Origin: Sorghum bicolor
Lineage: Eukaryota > Streptophyta > Magnoliopsida > Poales > Poaceae
Length of the DNA: 64,000 nucleotides
NCBI RefSeq assembly: GCF_000003195.3
Contig: NC_012870.2
Location: forward strand, 45,994,614-46,058,613
Reading direction: 5' to 3'
How positions within the stretch are numbered: position 1 is the first letter of the stretch; each line of letters opens with the position of its first letter. The translations under genes were made by a program, and so were the position numbers. The notes under the pieces are model-generated. The model saw only the letters and a list, made by a program, of their open reading frames with translations. It was not told the DNA's origin and ran no database searches. Positions 9,341 through 21,418 of this stretch are shown here, piece by piece.

Positions 9341-12300
9341 TAAAAACCGTCGTCAGAACCGACTGCTTGGATCGGTGGAATCTCATAATCGGCAACTTTG
9401 AGAAAATCTTTCTCCCAAACTTCTCCTGAAATGCACCTAGTCTTTTCATAAGTATCCGCTTCTGCCGATGCGATAACATAAGAAGAATCCCCTGGGACGA
9501 TCTCAATCTTATCACCTACCCACTGAACCAAGCACTGGTGCATTGTAGATGGGACACAACAATTGGCATGAATCCAATCTCTCCCCAATAATAAATTGTA
9601 GGCACCTTTTTCGCTGATCACGAAAAAAGTTGTCGGCAAGGTTTTGCTGCCGATGGTCAACTCTGCGCATATCGCCCCCTTGACTGGAGACACATTTCCT
9701 TCAAAGTCTTTGAGCATCATATCGGTCTTGGTCAAATCTTGATCCCCTTTCCCAAGCTTCCGATATACTGCATATGGCATAATGTTAATAGCAGCTCCAC
9801 CATCAACTAGGATCTTAGTCATTGGCTGCCCATCAACCCTTCCTTTGAGGAACAAAGCTTTAAGATGCTGCCTCTCATCATCGGCAGGTTTCTCAAAGAT
9901 AGCCGTCATCGGATCCAGAGCCAACTGAGCTATCTGATCAGAAAATTCCAGGTCATCGTCACTGGTTGGTGCAAGAAACTCCATCGGCAACATGAAGACC
10001 ATGTTGACGCCTGCCGATAGACCTTCCCTCTTAGTGCCTGACGGCTGCCGACTTCCAGAGTTCTCTCCCTTGTTTAGCTCCTCTTGCCTTTCTCGTTGCA
10101 ATCTCCTTTTCTGTGTCTTGGTTAATCCCTGAGGGCACCATGGAGGAAGTGGCCTTTGTCTTGCCATCGGGCGTCGGTTCTCCCTTGACTCCATACGATG
10201 TGTGTTAGCATCTCTGCAAAATATGAACTCATCGGGAACCCGCGCATTAGCCATCTCCTCGAGCTCTTCCTGGTTCCTGGGAAAATACTGGACACGGTCA
10301 CCGAGCCGATCGCGAACGCTAAGCCTGCCCCCCAACCGATCATGAACTGACGCCCTTCCTCTGATTGGCCCATTAAATCGCCGTTCATCATCATGATAAC
10401 GCCGATCGTTCCTATCGTACCGATCATAACCGTTGCATTCAGGGCAGTTTCTGACAGTAGGGAGCTTGATATTTTCCTCCCAACAATGGATGAAGAATGG
10501 GCAATTCCAATGATCCCTGTGCCGATTCCACTCCTGTCGGCGTCTTTCTTCTTCCCGTTGACAATCTTCCTGCTGGCGCCGATACCGATCTTCCCGTTGT
10601 TGCCATCTCTCTCGAGGCCTTCTATGAGTTATGACGATGCCAGATCGAGGAAGCCTTCCTGAGCTAGTTCCTTCCTGGACCAAGCCCTTACTTCTTGCAT
10701 CGGCAGTAGTAACTTGATGCTGAGGATCTACCGATGCACTCTTCTCAGCTGTCTCCGACGTTAAGACCTTAGCCTTCCCCTTAGCATCCAACATGTTTGT
10801 CGGGAAAGGATGTTGGTCTATCTTCATCGGCTTCTGGGCTTTAGAACTGTCAAACTTGATTCTCCCTGACTCTATAGCCGATTGCAGCTGCTGTCTGAAT
10901 ACTTTGCACTCGTTGGTGTCATGCGAAGTTGCATTATGCCACTTGCAATATCTCATCCTCTTCAACTCTTCTGCCGACGGGATCACGTGGTTAGGTGACA
11001 GTTTGATTTGACCTTCCTAAAGTAGAAAGTCAAATATCCTATCGGCCTTGGCGGTGTCAAAGGCAAACTTCTCTGGTTCTTTCTGCCCAAAAGGACAAGA
11101 CATCGGCTTCTTGTTTTTTACCCACTCTGCCAAACCGATTACTGGTTCCTCGTTGGAATCTGAGCTTGTTGCTTCGTCAACAAATGACACTTTCTTATTC
11201 CATGCCCTCTTAGGCTCGAAAGGCTTGATGTCTTGATCAGATATCCTCTGCACCAAATGACTTAAACTTTCGAACTCTTGAGATGCATACTTATCCCTGA
11301 TATGTGGCAACAAACCCTGGAAAGCCAAATCGGCTAGCTGCCGATCATCCAGAACCAGACTATAGCATTTATTCTTGACCTCTCGTATCCTCTGCACAAA
11401 TCCCTCAACCGACTCATCATTATGTTGCCTTAACTTAACCAAGTCGGTGATCTTCTTCTCATGAACCCCCGAGAAGAAGTATCTGTGGAATTGCTTCTCT
11501 AGATCGGCCCAAGTAATTACTGAGTTGGGAGGTAATGATATGAACCAAGTAAAGGCCGATCCAGACAATGATGACGAAAATAGACGGACCCTTAATTCGT
11601 CCGTGTTACCAGCCTCTCCACATTGAATAATGAACCTGTTGACATGCTCCATAGTTGACGTGTCGTCCTGTCCGGAAAACTTTGTAAAATCTGGTACCTT
11701 GTACCGATGTGGAAGCGGGATCAAATCATACGCTGGAGGATACGGTGTCCGATAAGAATAAGTGTTGACTTTGGGTTTTATCCCAAATTGTTCCCTCATT
11801 ACTTCAGCAATCTTATCGGCCCAATAAGCATCGGCATCTTGCCGATGAGGCGGCTGCGGATCTGGCACTTGGTGGCGAACCTCCACGTGTCTGTTTGGGA
11901 CGTGACCTGTATGGAACATCGTATTGGTCACCTGTCCTCCAATCTGCGGACTACCAAACTGCTGTCCACCGATTGGCTGTCCTCCGAGTTGCTGTCCAAA
12001 ATTTATTGGCTGGTTGGGAATTCCCTGACCTTGGAACCCGGGATAAACCTGCCCTTGCTGGAACCCCGTAGTCTGATAACCCTGCTGGGGCGATTGTGGA
12101 AAGGCTTGCTGTCCAAGCCATCCATTATTAGCGTTCATCGGCATAGGTGCTGCCGATGATTGGTAATTGGGTACCGTCGTTGAATTGACATACCCCGACT
12201 GGGCCATAGGCCTCTGTTGCATCAGCATTGACTCTGCCGATGCGTTGGGCATCTGGAACATTGAATCTTGAGGATTTCCAGTGTGAGGCCTTGCAGTAGT

Positions 12301-12987
12301 AGTTGTGGTATACCGAGGACTCTGGTTCACCGGCACATTGGAAGGTGCCGATGTCATAGGAGTTTTGCCCCTCATGTCAGTTATCTGTGATGTTCCCGGC
12401 GTCAACTCTGGAGGCATACCATAACCCCACCAGTTGGGAGGAAGAGTTAACCCCGACATTGCCGATGCCAACATATCTGTTGTCAGTTTATGCTGCCCAA
12501 CTGAAATTTGTGGGTTGGTTGCCATCGGCATAGATAGTGCACCAGTAGTCCCCAATGTACTTGGAGGGACGGCAGACTGTGCACTTGCACTCGTCAAGGC
12601 AGCCGATGGAGCCGTGACCTCTGGTGCCGTGGGTTGATGATGGGAAGGGCCCACATAATCCGGCGGGATTTGTCCTTCCTTGAAGGTTCTTGCCACGGCG
12701 TTGAAAACCGTGTTAGACAGTACACCAGCTTGGTTAATCAGCGCTCGATTGATGGCATTGTCAAACATATCTTGAAGCTTGCCAGGATTGGCGTCGAAGG
12801 TGACCTGCCGTGGTGCCGGCAGTGCATCTTTCTGGACCACTTCGCCGCTCCTGTTTATGCTGAAAGACTTCAGGCATTGCTGCTTGAACTCTTCCATGGC
12901 TTGGGCAATAGCTTGCTTCTGCTCATCCTTGAGGTTGGCTTCCGTCACGGGGATGACGTTGTCTTGATCGAGGTCAGAGATCGACAT
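9340..12987 (-). pseudogene. gag: gag-protease of TE-B with one nonsense codon
   Basis: Starts at ATG 12987 (MSISDLDQDNVIPV) and ends at 9340 in a TAA that overlaps the pol start. A single in-frame TAG at 11017-11019 splits it; the same codon in TE-I is CAG, so one C-to-T change inactivated it. Otherwise it keeps the Q/G/P-rich N-terminal third, the gag core (from HRYKVPDFTKFSG), the C/H cluster CKWHNATSHDTNEC, the R/E/D-rich segment with CPFFIHC and CPEC, and the retropepsin with VDGGAAINIMP. Unless the TAG is read through, it gives a truncated Gag without protease. Confidence 0.93.
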
Positions 12988-13007
12988 GTTGATCTTGATC
13001 TTGAATC

Positions 13008-13026
13008 GGTCCCACTGGGCGTGCCA
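13008..13026 (-). other. Primer-binding site of TE-B
   Basis: The minus strand reads TGGCACGCCCAGTGGGACC, seven bases inside the LTR end. The TGG start fits a tRNA CCA end. I do not name the tRNA. The same site and spacing occur in TE-F and TE-I with one or two substitutions. Confidence 0.75.
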
Positions 13027-13033
13027 AAAGATG

Positions 13034-13722
13034 TGTTGATGCGAAACTGATCTGCAAACACAAAGGGCTAATACCCGATTCGAACGTTAAGGCGTGCCAG
13101 CCGATTTGACCTTGCTATCGGCAAAGGTAATAACTCGAATACTTTAGTCCTGACAACAGCGATGCGCCCGGATGTCACGGCTAAGAGGTACTCACGCGGA
13201 ACTCGAGAACACGCCGAGCTTAAGTCGACGAATTCCTAAGAACTCGTAATAAAAGGAAAAAAGTATGACGAAGTCGTCGAAAAGTAAATGCTGGAATATG
13301 AGTAAAAACGTGTGTTTGATTGATTTCTTGATATCTCGATTACAAGGTCCTAGGGTTTATATTTATACCCTGCTCAAAGAGCTACGACCAGACACAATTA
13401 GAATTCGAATTCCAAATTACACGGAATCCGTATACAAAACGATGCAAACAACTAAGGAAATAATAAAGCTATCCTTCGTGACAAACCGAAACTCCTCCAG
13501 ATAACAACTGGCAGCTTCCAGACTCCTCCTTCGCGTCATCGGCAATCCCCTTGCCGTAGTCATCGGCAGACCCTTTCACCCAGCCATCGGCACCATATTA
13601 CCACCTGTGGACGTAGTCACATTCAACCTTTCCCTCATCGGCAACCATCCTCATCGGCAACCCGCATTGTACTGCCACCCTATCCTGCCATCCTGGACAC
13701 GTGCCCAAAAACGGTGTCAACA
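13034..13722 (-). repeat. 5' LTR of TE-B (689 bp)
   Basis: Ends TGTTGACACC...GCATCAACA on the minus strand, with the same text and almost the same length as the TE-I LTRs (691 bp). A TATAAATA box is at 13367-13360. GTGAGTACC and TTTGCAG words further in could be splice sites in R-U5. Confidence 0.93.
13360..13367 (-). promoter_or_regulatory. LTR TATA box (TE-B)
   Basis: TATAAATA on the minus strand within GGGTATAAATATAAACCC, at the place matching the TATA box in both TE-I LTRs. Likely core promoter for the genomic RNA. Confidence 0.7.
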
Positions 13723-14581
13723 TCAGTTTCTACATCAAGGGGAGGAAGGAGACATTTTCCTTCAAGAACAAGACTACACAAATCTCAGAGCAATCCCGAC
13801 ATGAACCAAGAAGAGGACCAACAGGAGGAACAGGAACAAGCAAATGTTGACCGTGTCAGCTAAGATGGTTACTCCAGTTCAAGGAGGTCAACATCGTCGA
13901 CTTAAGTCACCGTTTCTGACCAAAAAGGATGACCCAGGTATGCCAAGCATCCAGTGCTCCATTAATGGATACAACTTCCAGAAGATGCTTTGCGACACCG
14001 GGTCAGGCGTCAACATAATGGCCGCAGTCACCTATCAGCTCCTATTCGGAACCATGCCCCTAAAACCGACATACATTCAGCTCCAGATGGCAGATCAGAC
14101 ATTTCGAAAGGTTGAAAGTATAGTAACTGATGTCCCTGTAAAAATAGACGATTATTTTGTCCATATAGATTTTCAGGTTATTGACATGGGAGAAGACGAG
14201 TACGATCCACCCATCATCGTTGGGAGACCGTTTCTCAGCACCGTTAAAGCAATCATCTACATTGGAACCAGAGAAGTCCACATGCACTTCCCCTCTGAGA
14301 AGGTACGCCGCTATTTTACTGACCCTAACTATATAGTTGAAGACTTTAAGAAGGCAAGAAGAAGACGACGCAGCCACAACTAGAGGAGGCAAATCATCAA
14401 GGACGGATGGGCAGACTACGAAGGAGAAGTGGGAAGGTCTGAACACATATAGCTTGAACAGAACTGTCCTGAGGAGACTGTAGCACCGAGTCAGGTGTGG
14501 AGAGAGAAGATAGTTATACACGAAGAGGAGGCGCCGCCGGAACCACCGACTACGCCATCCAGTGAATCCCAGGACGATTGA
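13723..14581 (+). pseudogene. Athila-like gag-pro remnant with a complete second retropepsin
   Basis: The frame opens with SFYIKGRKETFSF, the end of a first protease-like domain. It then loses one base near 13813 relative to TE-G. A long open frame follows (13844-14383), holding a retropepsin with CDTGSGVNIM (DTG active site), the core region MPLKPTYIQLQMADQTF and the C-terminal VGRPFLST. A TAG at 14381-14383 and another near 14450 stand where TE-G has CAG. The tail runs to TGA at 14579-14581 and is acidic and proline-rich. It is a dead fragment; the 13844 ATG is not a natural start. Confidence 0.75.
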
Positions 14582-14999
14582 GAAAACGGATAGTCCCGTT
14601 CGGAGGACTTAAAAACACCGGACGCCTTGCCAAGAGGTAAACTTGGTAGTTATCCTTTTCCTTTCAATTATTTAAAATAGTTTGCTTAGTTAATCAGGTT
14701 CATATCATCTTGAAAAGAAAATAAAAATGATAAAAATAGTAAGCCCCATGTGAGTATGCTCATGGCATAAAACCCATAAGTACATTCACTATGGTGGCGT
14801 AAAACCCATAAGTACATTCACTATGGAGGACATCCTAATCGCTGTCAGGGTGCTGCCAACATTCAAATACACCTCCGCCACCTGCTAGCTACATCAGAAG
14901 AAATTACGTCAAAATCCAGCTAAGTGTTCTACTCACGTTTACACTTTACTCAAATTATAAAAAGATGCATAATCAAAAAACCCAAATAAAGATTTTGTG

Positions 15000-15001
<2 letters not shown>

Positions 15002-15042
<41 letters not shown>
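15002..15042. repeat. (TA)20 microsatellite
   Basis: An uninterrupted TA run. The same place in TE-G (about 31818) has only four TA units, so it expanded in this copy or shrank in the other. Confidence 0.95.
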
Positions 15043-15044
<2 letters not shown>

Positions 15045-15056
15045 TTGCTTAGCTTG

Positions 15057-15078
15057 CTAAATAAATAAATAAATAAAG
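15057..15078. repeat. (AAAT)5 microsatellite
   Basis: Tandem AAAT units just after the TA run; TE-G has the matching TTTA run near 31785-31800. Confidence 0.9.
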
Positions 15079-16189
15079 TTTGCTATGAACCCTCATGATA
15101 AGCTCTCATATGGAAATGATGAATAGTTGCTCTGCCATGACTAGTTCTCAAAATTGAAATCTCTCTCAAGTTTAGGCATGACTCTTATGAATTAAGATTT
15201 GCTCTAAACCTGAACTTATGGGAAGAGTACTTGATCTAAAGTGTAAGTCGTTAACGGATACGATATGGGAAGGTTGAGCTGCTGTTTATCTGAGATGCTA
15301 TAATTGTGGAGAATTTTATATTTGAAAATCTCTAAAATGTTGCATGATGAGTTCCTGTATGATGAGAGTTTAAAATCCTACCACAGCCATATATACATGC
15401 TTATTAAACTATGAACCATACATTTACTTTTTACTGCTTATGAGCATTGAGTGTGGTCAAGCTGTAGATCCTTAGGAGCTTGTCATGCGGTTAAAATCAA
15501 GATTCACTTGCACGTTCACTCATACATGCTGCTTCTACTCCGGAAGTACGCATCCACGTACATCCACTCATTTCCATATCTAGATTCACCCAAAATTATT
15601 CTACTCCTATCTAGGAGAGAATAGCCAAAAACATTCTCCTATCTCTGTTATTCCCCGTGAAATAAATGCTCGAGATATTTTGGTTACTACCACTTGCTAC
15701 ATTATTCCAGGAGGGCGAGTGCTCTGAAAAAAAGGGGTGAATACGAGGAAATAAAAAGGGGCAAGTGCTCGAAACCTTAAAAAAAAGAAGAAGAAGAAAA
15801 AGTGAGACGAGAGGTAAAATGGACAAGTGTCCGACAGTAGAATTAGGGGTACAAGATACCCACCTGAGAGAAAAGAAAAATAAAATATAGAGCATCTCAT
15901 TCCCCTCAAAAGCCTCAAGTGCAAGGAAGATATGTATCCCGTCAAAAGAGCAAAAGTAGAATTAGACTTTCACCATTATTTTCACCATTATCACCATTCA
16001 TTCGCCACACATGCACATCTTGATTTGACTTATTGACTTGTTCTTCTGGATCCATGGTTTGACTATGCAATAAATGTCTTGTAAGTATGTATTAGCTGTC
16101 TCCCACCTATGAGCTCCAGATATCAAAACCTTATTAGAGTAGGGTGAGAGAGAAGGCAATGCCACTATGCCTCATACCAAAAATACCAC

Positions 16190-17231
16190 TGTCGGTGTTT
16201 TCCCCCCGGGGGGTCACACCAACGAGTAAAACTTGTGTGCGTGCTCCCTTTTCCAGATGGTGATGCAAAAGACACAAAGATTTATCCTGGTTTGGGCAAG
16301 AGAAGGCCCTACGTCCAGCGGGGGGGAGTATTTGTATTATTTTGTACCTAAGTGCTTGTACAGGGGTGAATACAAGCGTGGTATGAACTGAGGTCGAGTG
16401 AGGTTGCTCTACTACGTATGACTTGTGTTGTCCATCGTATCCGCTCCCGGACCTCCCCTTTTATAGTTCCAAGGAGAGGCCTAGGGTACATGTATAGGCG
16501 TTAGAGTAGGGGTTGATAGGGATGCGGCACGCTGACCTACTCGAGGCCTCCGTACCGGCGTGGCCTCGAGCCGTCTTGTCTTGGTACCTTGATGATGATT
16601 ACGCATGCCCCTGAATCCTGCTCCTGTCCGCCGTCTCGGACTAGCCTATCTGTTGCATGCTTGTATGTCGTGGTAGTAGCTACGTCGGAGTGGTTGAAGT
16701 GCTGTCATTCGTCGCCCGATCCTTCCTCAGGAAGGAAGCGTGCCTACTCGAGGGTCGAGCGCCATGTAACGCCTTATTGGCCAGAGCGCTGACTTTGGGT
16801 GTCTCGAGGGCGGTCTTGACCTGACGTTCCGACCCACTCCATGCACCCTGCCACGTTCTGGCTTGTTTTGGTGGGGAAGGCTGCAAAAAGAACGACAAGA
16901 CGGGTGCTTGTTCTCTATCACGCTTCCCATGACTGACGTGTTAGGTGAGAACGCGGCAGGCGCATTAAATGCCCTGACTCCCGCGCGTGCGTCAGGCGGT
17001 GGGCGGCGTCCTTGCGCTCGAAGCCTCCCGATTCGCACGAGCCTGTTTCCGTATTCGACGATAGCCGGCGCTCGAGCCCTAGTCGATTCGCAGGACGCTC
17101 TTGTCGTGTTCGTGGCTACGGTCGTCGAGGACCGTGCGTACAACTGGGCGTCAAGTTGGAGGCCTCGACTTTCATACGGATGCTCTCGATATGCACATTA
17201 GTTAGGGTACCCCTTACTGATATCCTCGACA
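16190..17231 (-). repeat. 3' LTR of TE-D (1042 bp)
   Basis: On the minus strand it begins TGTCGAGGATATCAG and ends AACACCGACA. The outer end interrupts TE-C and the inner end is next to a purine tract. The sense-strand TATA box is at 16465-16459. No partner LTR is in the window. Confidence 0.88.
16459..16465 (-). promoter_or_regulatory. LTR TATA box (TE-D)
   Basis: TATAAAA on the minus strand in ACTATAAAAGGGGAGG, a classical TATA context. Confidence 0.6.
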
Positions 17232-17247
17232 GTAGCCCCCAAGCCTC
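17232..17247 (-). other. Polypurine tract (TE-D)
   Basis: The minus strand reads GAGGCTTGGGGGCTAC directly before the 3' LTR, as expected for the plus-strand primer. Confidence 0.8.
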
Positions 17248-18010
17248 TATTCGAGCGCTTGCGCTCGAATGGAGGTTCTTTTTGGCGGACGAGTTTCCGT
17301 GGGGGCGCGCGAGCAACCCCGCGGGGGTAGCCCCCGAGCCCTTGGAGGAGTTTTTGACTCCTCTGAGGGTTGTATTACCTAATTTGCAGAAACGCTCTCG
17401 ATGTCCAATGTGGAAGGTTCTGATTGGTTTGTTTCACGCAGGGGTCTCGACGTACTCCCGGTGGAGCGAGCGTCATCTACCCCAGATTGAGCTCCTAGCG
17501 AGTAATCCAAGTGAGAACCTGTGCCCCATTCGAGAGGGTCAGCTACAGCTCGGAGACGTTCTCATAAAGCGGGGTCGACGTGGCCGGGGATGCTGGTCTC
17601 GTTCGATAGAGTCCAGTGGCTCGATGCCTCCCTTCGGGGGGATTCCTCTCGACCGTCTCAACCCTACCTTGGACATCCCCAGCGAGTTCTCGAGGTGGGC
17701 CTCGATTTTCGACCACTCGTCGGGCATCCCTGACTCTGGTACTCGAGATCGGCTGTCGAACCCATTCGGCGGGTCAGCCTGCGACCTCTCGAGACTTTCG
17801 CGGGTACATACCTTGGCTTACAGGGGAAGGAAAGGGCTGCAGCGGTTCGTCTTTTTGCCCGTTGGGCGCGTCTTTTTAGGCGGGAGCCGTTGCAGCACTA
17901 CGCGGAATTCGTAGTGTCCCGTCTGTGAGAGAGATAAGGACCGTTAGGCGGCACATTTATGGGGGGAGTTACCGTATCCATCGGATCTGTCCGTTGGTGG
18001 GTCGCCGTTC
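17248..18010 (+). promoter_or_regulatory. Upstream region of the TE-D antisense gene
   Basis: About 760 bp between PPT and the antisense TATA box, with no convincing ORF. The overlapping frames here are shadows driven by dense TCGAG words: I count 16 CTCGA/TCGAG loci in 17041-17800 against about 1.5 expected at even base use. It probably holds the antisense promoter. Confidence 0.45.
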
Positions 18011-18017
18011 TATAAAT
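18011..18017 (+). promoter_or_regulatory. TATA box of the TE-D antisense gene
   Basis: TATAAAT about 123 bases before the predicted ATG at 18140, followed by a pyrimidine-rich leader typical of plant 5' UTRs. Confidence 0.6.
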
Positions 18018-18139
18018 GTCCCGTGTCTTTCTGCCGTCGCTCCTTCCACCTTTTGCCTCCGTTCTTGCCTCAGCTTCCTTGCCATCACACACGCGCGCAC
18101 CCTCGAGCAGTAGTAAAGTCGCCCTTCTCCCACCTGAAA

Positions 18140-20376
18140 ATGCCTGTGAGACTCATCACCACCGATGACTGGCGCTCGTCGTCGATGACGGAGCGCCGGC
18201 TGCTGGAGCTCAAGAGGGAGGGACTCCTGTGCCCCCGCATTTCGTCGTCGCGGCCAGAGTGGATCGCGCCGGCGGCGGACCACCGGGAGCCAAGGCCGCC
18301 CAAGGGCTACATGGTCTCCTTCGCCAAGTTCCACCGCCATGGCTTGGGCGCTCCTCCGAGTCGCTTCATGCGGGCGCTCTACCACCACTACGGGGTGGAG
18401 CTCCAGCATTTCTCGCCAAACGCCGTCACCGCCACGGCGGTTTTTGCCACGGTGTGTGAGGGCTACCTGGGGATGATGCCTCACTGGGACTTGTGGCTCC
18501 ACTTGTACCGGGGCGAGCTCTTCAACACCCCCGGTGGAAGCGCAGGGGTGAGGAAGCCGGTTTGGGCTGGGTGCCTCAACCTGGTGCTCAAGGCCGGCAA
18601 GTCGGAGAGGCCGCGTGAGTACATCCCGGTGGGGTTGACGTTGAACCACGCCGGATGGGACTCCTAATGGTTTTACTTACGGAACAACGATGACCTCCTC
18701 CCTGCCTACACCGGGCGCTTGATCTCGGAGCGTCTAGATCACTGGAAGTATGGTGTCGTCCAGGCCCACCAATCGCGGCTCGACCCCCTCCTCGACGCCT
18801 TGAAGAAGCTACGCGAGGAAGGCCTGACAGCCGCTCTCGTCCTTTCGGCCGTCCATCATCGGAGGGTTATCCCGTTGATGTCTCGGCCGCTGAGGATGGA
18901 CGAGATAGGTCCCGGCGTTTCGTCCCGAGATCTCGAGGCTTGCCGGATGTCCAACGAAGCTCCGACGGACGATGAGGTCGCGGCTCGAGTCAGGGCGGCC
19001 GTTGCTAGTGACTTCCAGCCGGAGCACGTCAATGGCTTCCCTATGAGGCCTAACAGGGGCTCGATCGACCTAGTGAGTCCTTCTCCTATGTATGTTTTGA
19101 CTCTCGATTTTCTTCGACCTCTTTTAAGACTTATCTTGGCTTGGGCAGGGATCGATTGATGCTCGATCCTCGAAGCCTCCGGTGAAGGAGGACGATGCGG
19201 ATCGCGACAAGAGGCGCGAGTCCGCAGAGAAGTCGAAGTCCGCAAAGGACTTGGAAAAGAAAAAGGAAAAGAAGAAAAATCTCGCTCGACAAGCGTTGGA
19301 GACGCGTCGGGCGAAATCCAGGCAGAGGGGGGAGCCTGAGGAGGAATCCCCCGATGACGATGATGGCGGCGATGGTGACGACGACAGCGATGACTCCGAG
19401 GGGATGGCGTCCCGTCTCGACCGGATCCTCGAGGGTCCGCCTCAGACCGGTGTCGACATCCCGCGGACGGGAGTCCCAAAGGGGGCGCCTAGCAGACCTC
19501 GTGAGAGTCAACAGAGAGAGTCATCTCCACGCTGCTCCCACGCCGACATCCCCCCTACGCCGGTGCAAGGTCGGACTGTCCCCCGCCCCCAACCTCCTCC
19601 TGTGCTTAAGATGGGGCCGCTGACTCGTGGCCGCGCCGCAGCTTCCAGCAAAGGGGAAACAAGCCGCAGGAGCGCTAGTCCTGGCGCTCGCCAGGTGGGA
19701 GACGCCTGGCCGAGGCCTGCGCCCGCTCGTGAGGGGCCTGGAGCCTTGACGCGCGGTGGCTCGAGGCCTACCGGTCGAGGTACCAGCAGGCGGGCCGTTC
19801 TCCCAGTGGGGTAAGATTTTCGACATTATGATTCTCATCTTCCTATGTCTTTGCGTTTTCTCGGGTAATGGCCTCTCTCATGCTCGTTCCTCTCTCCTCA
19901 GGTTGAAGCGGACGCTCGAACAGGCCCAGCTCTCGATGGCCAAAAGGCTTAAGGTGGGAGCGGCCTCCAAAGATTCAGGTTAGCAGTTCATTCCCGTCAT
20001 TATGGGAGTTGTGTTGCCCTTATGTCAATCATCATGGCGATTGACTTTTTTGCTTTTGAATGCTTACAGGTTCCTCTGATCCTCGGCCGTCGACTGGTGT
20101 CGAGGGCACCCCGCCTCACCCATTGGTGGGGGAGTCCACATCACCGTCGCCGAAGCGGGTCGAGGCGCCTCGCCCCCAAGAGCAGGAGGGAGCCCCCTAG
20201 CCTCCCCGATCTGGGGTCAAGGGGGATCATATCACAATAAGTGATGGGTCCGGCGGCGACGGGCCTTCGAAGGACGCCCGCCCCATGGACGAGGAGGTCG
20301 AGGCTTCTCCCGTCGCGAAGCGGACGCCCTGGCCCGTCAGGCTCTGCTCCATCGAGGAGCAGAGGAAGAGAGGAGA
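18140..20376 (+). pseudogene. TE-D antisense gene, exons 1-3 and start of exon 4 (Transposase_28-type)
   Basis: Exon 1 (18140-19072) starts MPVRLITTDDW and contains SRFMRALYHHYGVELQHFSPNAV...CEGYLGM, the motif of the 'putative gypsy-type transposon' family (Pfam Transposase_28). GT-AG introns are readable: 19073-19148, 19811-19901 and 19979-20069. Joining exons 18140-19072, 19149-19810, 19902-19978 and 20070 onward keeps the frame. Exon 2 encodes K/E- and D-rich, then P/R/S-rich disordered protein. In-frame stops at 18665-18667 (TAA in DS*WFYLRN) and 20198-20200 (TAG) kill it. TE-E interrupts exon 4 at 20376. Confidence 0.75.
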
Positions 20377-20959
20377 TGAAAGCCCAAGTTTGGTTTTGGT
20401 AATTAATGACACCAAGTTGCTAATGCCTTGTGGTTAAGTGATTTGAGTTAGGCATAGCAACACATGTGATGAAGGTGCATGGTGGCATGGAAAGGTGGCC
20501 ACATGATCACAATGGGATGAAGCATGAGTGAAGATCATGGTGATAGACGAGGAGCAAAGTTATCAAGGCAAAGGTATAAACATAGGGTTTTACTTTTGCC
20601 GGTCTAAGATGAGTAGAGAAGTGATTGACCGGGTTTAGGATAGATAGCCGACTATCAAGAGGGGAAATCACGGTCATCTCTCGAATCAAGTGCTACTAGG
20701 TCCATATCTTGAGCATATGCATTAGGATCTAGTAAAGTGCTAACTTAACTCCTTTGGTAAAAATGTTTGTGAAAAGCTAACACACTTGCACTTCGGTGGT
20801 GGACACTTGTTGGTGTTAGCACATTTGCAAAGGAGGTGTTTTTCCTAGGGTTGAGAGGGGTGTGGGTTCCTCCCTCCCGCCGAGCTTGTGAAAATTAAGT
20901 GTATATTTTCTATTGCGCCGGTGGGAAATTTGGAGAAGTCGTGGAAGTGTTTCTCAGTT

Positions 20960-21370
20960 GGAAACACTCACCGGACGCTCAGTGCGGAGGCACCGGATGC
21001 TAGCCCGAACGTCCGGTGTGCTGTCAGAGCTTGACTCTGCTAGGGTTGAGCACCGGACGCACTCTGGTAGCGTCCGGTGGTTAGCGTCCGGTGTGAGGGG
21101 TTTTTGCAACCCTCTCTGCGCACGAGTCCGGTGAGCACCGGACCGTCCGGTGCCCAGTGTCCGGTGAGGTCGCGAGTTTGACAAACTCTCTGCGCATGAG
21201 TCCGGTGTGCACCGGACACGTCCGGTGTGGACTTGCAGAGTGTCCGATGTGTTGCAGGTAGCCGTTAGAAACTGACGCGCGAGATTCAAGATCGACACGT
21301 GGCCAGCTCCAGTGCACCGGACGCACGGGGTCGAGCGTCCGGTGCTCACTTAGTAGCGTCCGGTGCCCCC
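20960..21370 (+). repeat. Cluster of CACCGGAC / GTCCGGTG words in the TE-E LTR
   Basis: More than fifteen CACCGGAC, GTCCGGTG or close variants lie in about 410 bases just upstream of the TATA box, in both orientations and irregularly spaced. They can form many short palindromes. Comparable GTCCGGTG clusters are familiar from panicoid copia LTRs. Confidence 0.85.
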
Positions 21371-21418
21371 GTTTTCAGCCCAGTGAAAGTGGCCAACGGC
21401 TAGTTTCTTTGAGGGGCT

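Larger units (their letters stand above)
5459..13722 (-). mobile_element. TE-B: Tat-lineage element of the PMD family, copy 1, lacking its 3' end
   Basis: On the minus strand: 5' LTR (13034-13722), PBS, gag-pro (12987-9340), pol (9340-6104), then the last exon of the convergent antisense gene (+, to 5958). TE-A cut the element inside that exon, so the rest of the antisense gene and the 3' LTR lie left of the window. Proteins are nearly identical to those of TE-I. Its outer LTR end breaks TE-C at 13723; the right half of the target duplication would be TCAGT. One nonsense codon in gag is the only clear damage seen. Confidence 0.92.
13723..16189 (+). mobile_element. TE-C: Athila-like element fragment, oldest host of the nest
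   Basis: This fragment aligns, on the opposite strand, with the TE-G internal region: protease-like coding text, then about 1.6 kb of non-coding 3' sequence. It starts mid-ORF where the TE-B LTR ends and stops at AAAATACCAC, where the TE-D LTR starts. TE-G reads on through both junctions, showing that TE-C is the interrupted element. The target duplication left by TE-D is probably ACCAC (16185-16189). Confidence 0.85.
14582..16189 (+). other. Non-coding 3' region of TE-C
   Basis: No credible ORF. It matches TE-G 30640-32430 in reverse, so it is conserved family sequence between the coding part and the PPT. It includes two near-identical CATAAAACCCATAAGTACAT copies (about 14764-14830) and the simple repeats listed separately. 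Confidence 0.7.

Noticed and set aside
11017..11019. gag TAG as a programmed readthrough codon
   Set aside because: TE-I has CAG at this codon with an otherwise near-identical gag, so it is a simple nonsense mutation.
15002..15042. (TA)20 as a promoter
   Set aside because: The related TE-G copy has only a short TA run, so it is a microsatellite expansion.
15611..15945. F/L/S-rich frames of 80-95 aa (and matching ones at 30949-31162)
   Set aside because: They arise from the T/C- or A/G-rich constant region of the Athila-like 3' part, with shifted frames between copies and no conserved protein.
18229..19838. Many overlapping frames on both strands around the TE-D antisense gene
   Set aside because: Only the + frame joins across GT-AG introns into the Transposase_28-type protein; the rest are shadows of GC-rich coding DNA.
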